Source: Ramicandelaber brevisporus
Lineage: Eukaryota > Kickxellomycota > Ramicandelaberales > Ramicandelaberaceae
Direction: 5' to 3'
Assembly (NCBI GenBank): GCA_025201865.1
Contig: MU603049.1
Location: 1 to 23,824 of the forward strand
DNA: 23,824 nucleotides
The position numbers and the translations under genes were made by a program. Positions 17,560 through 23,824 of this stretch are shown in pieces. The notes beneath the pieces are model-generated. The model was not told where the DNA came from. It ran no database searches and saw nothing but the letters and a program-made list of their open reading frames with translations. Every line of letters starts with the position of its first letter. Within the stretch, counting starts at the first letter, position 1.

Positions 17560-20500
17560 TTAGATTGAGTCTTGACCATTCGAGCTGATTGTGTGTGGTG
17601 CCTCTTTATCTTCCTCCTCAAACGGCACAGATGACACCGGCTTGTTGTCATACTCAGACCCATCACTATCATCATCTTCGCTATCATCTTCGTTGTGTGA
17701 CTGATTTCTCGGATGACCTTCTTCATCCTTCTCCTCTTCCTCTTCCTCCTCTGCAATCAACTGTGCGTAATAATCCTGAACAACTTCGCCAAATGCAAAA
17801 TCCACATTCGTGAATAAAGCCATCATACCATTGAGCATCTCTACACCATGATGCAAGTCCACATCAGCATTGGTGGTTTGGAAATGCCCCGCACGCAGTG
17901 ATTCAAACGCCTTGACAAAGCAAGCCTTGTTGCGTCGGGTAACTGCATCTGTATCACTGGCCGCACCTGCTGACGCAATGGCATCAGCAGCGACTTCATG
18001 AACACTTGTAGCCAGAATGTCACAGACATACCCAGGCCGCAAATTGCTGTACTGAGCCAGCAAAAATATACCAGAGCATAACACAAATCGATTCAGCTTG
18101 GAGGCTCTGCGAGTCTCTTGTCCACTTGCAGATGTTGCTGCTGTTGCTGCTGCTGCCGCTGCTGCTGAAGTGGTGGAGTCGTCGACAAGACACAGTACAA
18201 ACTCAACAAGAGCTAACTGAGCCTCCTCGGAGAGTTCAAGCACACGCAGCAGGTATGAGACGGCTGGATAACCGTTCTCATAGATGAGCATGAGGCGACG
18301 ATGTGCTTCTTCGAGCTTGGTGCTTCGCTCAGTGACTGGTTGAGAGATTTGCTGCATTGCCGGCTGTTCATTTACTGTTGGAGATGTGGCAGCTGAATTG
18401 TCAGGGGCTACAGAGGCATCTGCGGGTAGAGATATCATGACTGCAGCTGTATTTGAGCTCAGTGGCAATGGGTGAACAAACGGCTGGTCAAGTCGATCAG
18501 GGTTAGTAAACTGCTCGACCCAGGAGGGAGCCGCAGCAGTTGGCTGTGGCTGTGGCTGTGGAGACAAGCCTGCATTGACCGGTGTATAAGTGTTGCGAGA
18601 CAGACTCTGTGAGCGGGAACGGGATGCACCAGTGCCTTCATAAGGGATAGCTGTCGTGAACGAAGCTGGAGAGGCCGGATAAGAACCACCGTCGTCCTCT
18701 GTGTCTTCATCATAAGCATCAGACACGCGTCGGTTAAGCTCATGATGAACAATAGGCTGCGAGTCGGGAAGCGGAGGAAGTGGGGGCGGGAGAGGTGGTG
18801 GGGCCTCTTCATGAGCGGGCGGAAGTGGTGGCAACGATGGTGGCTGCTGTTGTATCTCTGGAGCGGCCACAAAGCTTGGTTCGTGAGGCTGAGGGCTGTC
18901 CGAAGCATTGTTGAACGCTGTGATGAACCGCTGCTGGTCAGCGGCTGGGGGAGTTGTTGGTATCATCGGCGAAGTAATGCTGTAAAGAGGAACTGCGGTG
19001 TAATGAGGTGAACCTGTGCCAGGTATCGGCTGTTGCTGATGTTGCTGCTGCTGTTGCTGATGCTGCTGCGGTGATTGAGGCTGGGGCTGATTATGGACGT
19101 GGAGAGGTGAGTGAAGACTGCGCTGCCGATGCTGATGATACATTTGGTTGTACATCTGATACTGAGTTGGTGACAGAGCGCGCGGAGGTATCACTGGAAC
19201 CGCTTGCTGAACATTTACAATTTCCACATACGGCTGTGTTGTATGCACTTGGAGCGGTGGCGGTGGTAAGGCTGGAGGCGAGGGTGCAACAGCCGGTGGT
19301 TGCTGATATGGATAATGCTGCTGTTGCTGTTGCTGTACTGCAGCTTGCAAATAGATCATTGATGCAGGAGACCGAGATGGGCTCAGTGGCTGTGAATACG
19401 CAACAGTGGTGGCAGTAGCGACCGCCTGATAGTCAAATGATGGTCCAACAGTGGTGGGTGATATGTGGGGTTCAGGGAACTGAGCTGGAGAAATCTGATG
19501 ATGCAGCGGAGATGGATGCGAAGGGAGACGATGGGCAATGTGGACATGCTGTGGGACAGGATTGGATCCACCGGTAATAGCCACGAATGTGCGAGGAAGG
19601 TTAGGTGTGATGGATCGTGGAGCGGGTGGAGGTGGAGGAGGCAGCACGAGTGGTTGTAGTGGCTGTAGTGGCTGTAGTGGTTGTAGCGGTAGTGGCGGCG
19701 GTGGAGGAGGATGTAGGGGTGCATGAGCATATTGAGCTGGATGCTGGTTGTTTATCGGCTCATTGACAATGCTGTAAACCGAGGATGAGCGCGAGGCAAC
19801 GCTGGGTGAATTGCTGGGCGAGTTGGCAAGTGGGTTTGGCTGTGGATGAGTTTGATACAGAGGCGGAGGATGAGGATGAGGATGAGAGATAGCAATTGAT
19901 TGCTCGCCAGGATACGGTGGAAGTACAGGTGGAGCTGCCGGCTGTGCAGGAATGGGCGGTAGAGGAGGCGGAGGAGGAGCTGGAACTGGAACTGGCGAGC
20001 TGAGGGATGGCTCGGTGGGCAATGAAGGAATCTCAGGCATGGGCGGAAGTGGAGGCGGGAGAGCTGGTGTCGGTGGGACTTCGATGAATGGATTCCAGCC
20101 TCCGATCGCGGGTTGGACTGGATCATCTGCGAAAGCATCGGAAAATGGGTTGGTTGCTGCGAAGCGTAGAGTTGGTGATAGTGGACCAGCGGGGTTGTCC
20201 AACAACGGTTCTGATACAGTTGGAGGAGGAGGTGGCGGCGGAGGCGGAGGTAGTGGAGGCGGAATGGCAAGGGTATCCGAGGCATGTTCCAGATCGTATT
20301 CATCAAGAGGGATCTTGCCAGGAACGGGCGGTGGGGGAAGCTCAGGAGCCAAGTCCTTGGTTTGCTGGAGAATTCGAGAGTCAGGTGGAGGCTGATCGAC
20401 GTCAAATGTATCGTCAACAATAGATGTAGACTCATTGGGGAGCAACTCAGGATAGCCAGATGCCGAAGTGAATGAGCGGGGCGAAGACGACGATACAAGC

Positions 20501-21582
20501 ACATCCGGAGACTGGCTTGACATGACCGCCGCTGCAGCTTCACTAGCGCGCATTGCCTCTTGCTCTTCTTGGTGCATAATCTCGCGGGCTCGCATCTCTT
20601 CTCGCTGTGAACGGCCAGATCGATTACTTTGTTCCAATGATGCCTGGTTCAGAGTCAACTGGCGCAGGCGCTCGCGCACTGATTGTTGCTGTTGCTGCTG
20701 CTGTTGCTCAGATTCAGCATGTGCTTCAGACTCGGCAGCTATGCGCATGCGAGACTCTGGTGGTGGGCTGTCTGGATTGATGGTGCTACTCGTGCGACGA
20801 CTGCCTGGAGTGAGTGGGTCAATCTCTGCTGTTATTGCTGCTGTTGCCGATGCAGAAAGTGACACTTGATGAACGCCGCTGCCACGACTGTTGTTGTTGT
20901 TGTTGTTGTTGTTAGAACGAGTATCTCCAATGTTGGGAGAACCAGTCAGCACAGCCGAGAATGGCACTGTGCTAGGTGAAGTTGTAGGTGAAGCGAGAGC
21001 GGGCGGTGACGGAGCGAGGATGGCTTGCTCAGGATCACGCGCATATTGGGCAGTTGGTGCAACAATGTCATCTTCGCCTCGGTCTATAAATGAATGTGCT
21101 GCTCGATGAGTATCGTAGCCACCAACATTGCCACCATCTTCATCATCGCTCGATACCAGTGAAAGTTCATCATCTGCATCGTCATCTAGAATCTGAGGCT
21201 GACCATGTCCACCAACAGGGAATGGTGTATGGGATTTGCGTGGAACTGACAGTGGCGACGTGGATGACGATGACGCCTTGGGCGGTGTATCTGCAAATCG
21301 AGGACTATGACTGCTGCCCCGACTGCTTCCTCCGCCGCTGGAATTACTAGCGTGCCAAGACTGGTGTCGAACAGGAGACTTTGTTTGTTGCTGAGTTAGG
21401 GCATCTGGCTGGAAGTGGATGTGTGCCGCCTGCTGTTGCTGATGAGAGTGTGAAGAACGACGCTGCAGGTGCTGCTGCTGTTGTTGCTGCTGCTGCTGCT
21501 GCTGCGCACGCGCCGGACTTGCACCACCGCTACCACCACCACTGCCGCTGTTGTCCGCAAAGTGTGGTCTTGACGAGTTCAT
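17560..21582 (-). CDS. Proline-rich NPF-motif scaffold protein, 1340 aa, family unrecognised
   Basis: The start at 21582 (MNSSRPHFADNSG) is preferred. An ATG at 21729 would add 49 residues of poly-Phe read from an AAAAAG leader repeat. The first ~1080 residues are low complexity: poly-Gln (27-37, 293-300), poly-Asn (224-231), acidic clusters (133-150), a charged helix of coiled-coil type (about 301-350), and many polyproline runs (415-455, 505-560, 624-653, 915-939). Two NPF motifs (478-480 and 497-499) match the ligand of EH domains, and polyproline runs match SH3, WW or profilin ligands. Together they suggest an endocytic or actin-patch adaptor, which is an inference. The only globular-looking part is a helical region (about 1088-1275, from STKLEEAHRRLMLIYENGYP to FGEVVQDYYAQLIA) split by a poly-Ala run (1139-1147). 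The end is strongly acidic. Confidence 0.85.
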   Translation of the reverse strand: MNSSRPHFADNSGSGGGSGGASPARAQQQQQQQQQQQHLQRRSSHSHQQQQAAHIHFQPDALTQQQTKSPVRHQSWHASNSSGGGSSRGSSHSPRFADTPPKASSSSTSPLSVPRKSHTPFPVGGHGQPQILDDDADDELSLVSSDDEDGGNVGGYDTHRAAHSFIDRGEDDIVAPTAQYARDPEQAILAPSPPALASPTTSPSTVPFSAVLTGSPNIGDTRSNNNNNNNNSRGSGVHQVSLSASATAAITAEIDPLTPGSRRTSSTINPDSPPPESRMRIAAESEAHAESEQQQQQQQQSVRERLRQLTLNQASLEQSNRSGRSQREEMRAREIMHQEEQEAMRASEAAAAVMSSQSPDVLVSSSSPRSFTSASGYPELLPNESTSIVDDTFDVDQPPPDSRILQQTKDLAPELPPPPVPGKIPLDEYDLEHASDTLAIPPPLPPPPPPPPPPTVSEPLLDNPAGPLSPTLRFAATNPFSDAFADDPVQPAIGGWNPFIEVPPTPALPPPLPPMPEIPSLPTEPSLSSPVPVPAPPPPPLPPIPAQPAAPPVLPPYPGEQSIAISHPHPHPPPLYQTHPQPNPLANSPSNSPSVASRSSSVYSIVNEPINNQHPAQYAHAPLHPPPPPPLPLQPLQPLQPLQPLVLPPPPPPAPRSITPNLPRTFVAITGGSNPVPQHVHIAHRLPSHPSPLHHQISPAQFPEPHISPTTVGPSFDYQAVATATTVAYSQPLSPSRSPASMIYLQAAVQQQQQQHYPYQQPPAVAPSPPALPPPPLQVHTTQPYVEIVNVQQAVPVIPPRALSPTQYQMYNQMYHQHRQRSLHSPLHVHNQPQPQSPQQHQQQQQQHQQQPIPGTGSPHYTAVPLYSITSPMIPTTPPAADQQRFITAFNNASDSPQPHEPSFVAAPEIQQQPPSLPPLPPAHEEAPPPLPPPLPPLPDSQPIVHHELNRRVSDAYDEDTEDDGGSYPASPASFTTAIPYEGTGASRSRSQSLSRNTYTPVNAGLSPQPQPQPTAAAPSWVEQFTNPDRLDQPFVHPLPLSSNTAAVMISLPADASVAPDNSAATSPTVNEQPAMQQISQPVTERSTKLEEAHRRLMLIYENGYPAVSYLLRVLELSEEAQLALVEFVLCLVDDSTTSAAAAAAATAATSASGQETRRASKLNRFVLCSGIFLLAQYSNLRPGYVCDILATSVHEVAADAIASAGAASDTDAVTRRNKACFVKAFESLRAGHFQTTNADVDLHHGVEMLNGMMALFTNVDFAFGEVVQDYYAQLIAEEEEEEEKDEEGHPRNQSHNEDDSEDDDSDGSEYDNKPVSSVPFEEEDKEAPHTISSNGQDSI

Positions 21583-21656
21583 CTGTGTAACGATTGGGTG
21601 GGTGTGTTGCAACGAAAGGTCTGTCAAGGAACACGAACAGTAAAAGGAGAAAACAA

Positions 21657-21690
21657 AGAAAAAGAAAAAGAAAAAGAAAAAGAAAAAGAG
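21657..21690. repeat. (AAAAAG)n tandem repeat in the leader of the proline-rich gene
   Basis: About five to six units lie 75 bp upstream of the chosen start codon. On the minus strand the tract reads CTTTTT and, in one frame, a run of Phe codons. Confidence 0.9.
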
Positions 21691-21725
21691 AAGGGTTTCT
21701 GGCTCTCTGTGCACTGAATACACTG

Positions 21726-22041
21726 ACATGCATGTAGTTCACAGCATGCAGCGCACGTTCTCAGACCCTGTGTCTGTCATTTCCAGCAAAGAGGGACCTA
21801 TAGTCACACAGGGACGTATGAAGATGGAGACTCTCTACCTCCTAGTGTTATTTTGGTTTTACTTACTTTCTGGATAGACCACACTTGACTGACTGTGAAG
21901 AGGCAGTCACTTAGCATCGCGGCACCTCGTGGGGGGAAGGAGGGAGGGAGGATTGTCCACTTCTGAAAGCCACCAAAGTAGCTGTAGAGGGCACATCAGT
22001 GCATACAAGGCTGCATGTGGCGCATCCAATACTAAGATGCG
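21726..22041. repeat. Cluster of inverted repeats
   Basis: Perfect palindrome ACATGCATGT at 21726-21735. Eight-base arms CCCTGTGT 21766-21773 and ACACAGGG 21806-21813 (32-base loop). TGACTG 21890-21895 with CAGTCA 21904-21909 (8-base loop). GCAC 21991-21994 with GTGC 21999-22002. CGCATC 22021-22026 with GATGCG 22036-22041 (9-base loop). Some of these are expected by chance in a region this long. No known RNA family was matched. Confidence 0.35.
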
Positions 22042-22177
22042 AGGTACACTGCTTTGATCCGCTTATATTTGCGTTTGAGGTAGATGAATGCGGACAAGAA
22101 AAAAAACAAAGCTAGAGGGATGGAAAGTCACGGGTCACAGCTGACAGAACGAAGAGGAGAGGGGGACTCTCTTTCTT

Positions 22178-22221
22178 CAGCCAGCCAGCCAGCCAGCCAA
22201 CCAGTCTGTCAGTCTGTCTGT
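22178..22221. repeat. (CCAG)n followed by (TCTG)n
   Basis: Six or so CCAG/CCAA units run directly into four TCTG-type units. Simple sequence between genes; no function visible. Confidence 0.85.
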
Positions 22222-22423
22222 TTCAACAAATGTCTCTGGTTCCCTGTCTACCGCATCGCTGGGGAGGAGGTTGTGGTTGGGCATCCATCGATGTAGCTAG
22301 TCGATTACCTGACTCTCCTCTCTACCCGCAAAACCATCAACAAACTACCAGATATCGCACATAACATAAAGTCAAAAAAAGAGAAAGACAAAAAGCCAGA
22401 AAGCCAGAAAGCCAAAGGCCAGA

Positions 22424-22621
22424 ATGTGCAAATATGAGTTTTACTGCGGTTGCAAGTTTTACTACCTTGGTTGCAAGTGTTGGCACAGACCCAAATACAT
22501 TGACAGAGGATGCGGAGGCGGCGACTGCAAGGACACGGTTGATACGATGGATCCATATGCGCCATTGAACAAGATCAGATACAAGTCAGCCTATCCAATT
22601 CCAGGACTCCATAACCATTAA
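22424..22621 (+). CDS. Small cysteine-rich protein, 65 aa
   Basis: The ORF starts at an ATG followed at once by Cys, with no signal peptide, and ends at TAA. Seven cysteines occur in the first 35 residues (2, 8, 10, 17, 19, 30, 35) as CGC, CKCWH and CGGGDC groups, with His21. The rest is Tyr/Pro-rich and ends in HNH. The arrangement resembles a small zinc-binding knuckle. Short cytosolic fungal proteins that begin Met-Cys and carry a Cys-Gly motif are common and mostly uncharacterised, and this may belong with them. Compact length, absence of simple-sequence bias in the Cys part and a clean start context support a real gene. It is followed by three AACCATT-like units and lies 119 bp upstream of CBP3 on the same strand. 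Confidence 0.65.
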   Translation: MCKYEFYCGCKFYYLGCKCWHRPKYIDRGCGGGDCKDTVDTMDPYAPLNKIRYKSAYPIPGLHNH

Positions 22622-22740
22622 CCATTAACCACTAACCTCATCATCGCATTCATAGACTTTTCCTCTCCCTTGCTTTTACGATACACTTGCCCGCTGCTTG
22701 CAACAAAAAAAATTTAAAGCGCAAAAAAATTATTTGCTTG

Positions 22741-22860
22741 ATGATCGTGAACATGTACCGAGCGACACCTGCCAGGACAGCTGCAAGTGTGGTTGCAGCT
22801 AGTGCGAGACGCGCTGTGCCAGGCTCACGTGCAGTTAGTCTACTCTCGCTGAGATCTCGT

Positions 22861-22891
<31 letters not shown>

Positions 22892-23625
22892 GCTTGTTTA
22901 GCACGTCACCTGCATCTCGACGCGATGAGAGCAAGAACGCTTTTATTCAAATCTTCGCCAACCTGTTTCCGAAGACATTCAACCACTACCTGAACATTGG
23001 CTCCGGTGTATTCATCTTCCGAGGCTGCAGCGCAGAGCTCAAGCACGGCGGTCGCCATCGTGCCTTCTTTGTAGATCATTGCGGTCTTCCCGATACATTC
23101 CACTCCTGGTTCATCATCTCTCATCTGCACATGTGGATGATGATGGTGCGTCTCCGAATCGAGCCAGAAGGTAAAGCGCTCAACCAGGAAATCGTCAATG
23201 CTTTGTTTGGTGTTTTGGAAGACAAGATGCGCGATGCTGGAGTTACTTCCACCTCGATTATCGACCGTACATCTCGTGATTTGCTGCAGGTGCACGGCGG
23301 CTGTATATTGGCGTACGACGAGGCATTGACGCGTGGATCTGATTCGATTTTGGCAACGGCGCTGTGGCGGAACCTGTATGGATGCGCTGGATTGGAAGGA
23401 GCGCCGAAGGATGCAAACACACCAGAGAAGTGCAATGTACAGATGCTGGCCGATCTAGTCAAATATGTGCGTGTTCAAATGGCTAATCTTGAAAAGACGC
23501 CAATTGAGACCATCCGCAATGGTGCATTCTCCTTTGAGAGTCCAAATGTCGTAGTGCACACAAAATCAGAAGCACGGCCACAAGCACCAGCGCAAAGCGA
23601 ATCAATCAACTCCACCACAGTTTGA
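22741..23625 (+). CDS. CBP3: Ubiquinol-cytochrome c reductase assembly factor CBP3
   Basis: A mitochondrial chaperone that, with Cbp6 in yeast, binds the mitoribosome exit and newly made cytochrome b and promotes complex III assembly (UQCC1 in animals). The start at 22741 gives 294 aa; a second ATG at 22753 would give 290, and initiation at an upstream TTG is not credible. Residues 1-60 are a presequence: Arg/Ala/Ser-rich without acids, interrupted by ten Gln (41-50), then RLFSTSPASRR, a likely processing site. The CBP3 domain (about 75-215) includes GLPDTFHSWFIISHLHMWMMMVRLR, the helix GVLEDKMRDAGVTS, LLQVHGGCILAYDEALTRG and LATALWRNLYG. These match the family's W-x4-LHxWmlm-R and AYDEg and alWRNl(F/Y) motifs. 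The gene is complete and intronless. Confidence 0.93.
22861..22890 (+). repeat. CAG repeat encoding poly-Gln in the CBP3 presequence
   Basis: Nine CAG codons and one CAA, nearly uninterrupted, so length variation by slippage is plausible. Confidence 0.95.
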
Positions 23626-23649
23626 TACAAGTCTGCTTAATTTAGTTTG

Positions 23650-23659
23650 AATAAATAAA
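23650..23659 (+). terminator. Overlapping poly(A) signals of CBP3
   Basis: Two overlapping AATAAA hexamers (AATAAATAAA) begin 25 bases after the CBP3 stop codon. The remaining 165 bases to the window edge show no gene. Confidence 0.6.
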
Positions 23660-23824
23660 ATGTGCATTTAGAAGTGAGGGGGGTGGTATAGGTTCGACTA
23701 AGTGCAGATTGACGTCCTAGGAACACATGATGAAATCGAGAAAATCTCTTTTAAGTGCTTGAAAAGAACATTCGTACTTGGCTCTAAAGACAGAACGACG
23801 CATTCTCGGACATCCTTTAGTTGA

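Larger units (their letters stand above)
21583..22423. other. Intergenic region upstream of the proline-rich and Cys-rich genes
   Basis: About 840 bp with no supported gene. It holds an AAAAAG repeat (21657-21690), several inverted repeats (21726-22041), a G-rich run (21931-21951), and CCAG/TCTG repeats (22178-22221). It must contain divergent promoters for the proline-rich gene (-) and the 65-aa Cys-rich gene (+). No TATA box is evident near either start. Confidence 0.55.

Noticed and set aside
19952-20395. Plus-strand Gly-rich ORF of 147 codons opposite the proline-rich gene.
   Set aside because: Poly-Gly is the antisense of CCN proline codons; long antisense frames are expected over such composition.
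21583-21729. In-frame N-terminal extension of the proline-rich protein with a poly-Phe stretch.
   Set aside because: It is translated from the AAAAAG leader repeat. The ATG at 21582 opens ordinary coding sequence and is preferred.
22084-22296. Plus-strand ORF of 70 codons in the intergenic region.
   Set aside because: Its centre is the CCAG/TCTG simple repeat and no domain or conserved feature is visible.
22616-22638. AACCATT-type triplicate resembling a telomeric repeat.
   Set aside because: The units differ from TTAGGG-type repeats and number only three; they are probably local slippage in a 3' UTR.
23690-23700. GGTTCGACT, resembling a tRNA B box.
   Set aside because: There is no matching A box, acceptor stem or cloverleaf in the surrounding bases.

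Overview
The window is nuclear DNA of a fungus, most likely an early-diverging, intron-poor filamentous lineage. A Kickxellomycotina-type zoopagomycete would fit, but the placement is an inference of low confidence. The fungal reading rests on a tricalbin, a CBP3-type bc1 assembly factor, an omega-amidase of the NIT2/Nit3 type, pepsin-type secreted protease architecture, and a complex I subunit (so not a Saccharomyces relative). Every gene reads as one uninterrupted exon, including ORFs of 4.0 and 5.5 kb. Homopolymeric Gln, His, Pro, Thr and Ala tracts are frequent, and promoters carry long CT- or TTCC-rich stretches. There is no sign of a transposon, CRISPR array, tRNA or rRNA gene.

Layout, left to right. 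A 5'-truncated mitochondrial ribosomal protein uS11m (+) converges on the complex I subunit GRIM-19/NDUFA13 (-). Three genes for secreted products follow: a 101-aa small secreted protein (-), a pepsin-type aspartic protease with a long Pro/Lys/Glu-rich linker (-), and a 166-aa Thr/Pro-rich six-Cys protein (+). Next come an unrecognised 633-aa Gln/His-rich protein containing a duplicated Cys/His module (-) and a gene-poor stretch of about 0.6 kb with a GC-rich foldable segment. A 644-aa protein made mostly of hydrophobic segments (-) is divergent from NIT2 (+), with 219 bp between them. A possible 76-aa ORF (-) sits in front of the 1846-aa tricalbin (+). The tricalbin converges, with probably overlapping 3' UTRs, on a 1340-aa proline-rich protein with NPF motifs (-). 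After 0.84 kb of noncoding DNA come a 65-aa Cys-rich protein (+) and CBP3 (+).

Functional links. Three genes serve the mitochondrion (uS11m, GRIM-19, CBP3): translation, complex I and complex III assembly. Tricalbin serves ER-plasma membrane contacts, and the NPF/polyproline protein may belong to the endocytic/actin machinery. The secreted trio probably acts at the cell wall or outside the cell. No operon-like logic is expected or seen. The least explained items are the duplicated Cys/His module, the hydrophobic PPxY-bearing protein, the linker of the protease, and the small Cys-rich protein.
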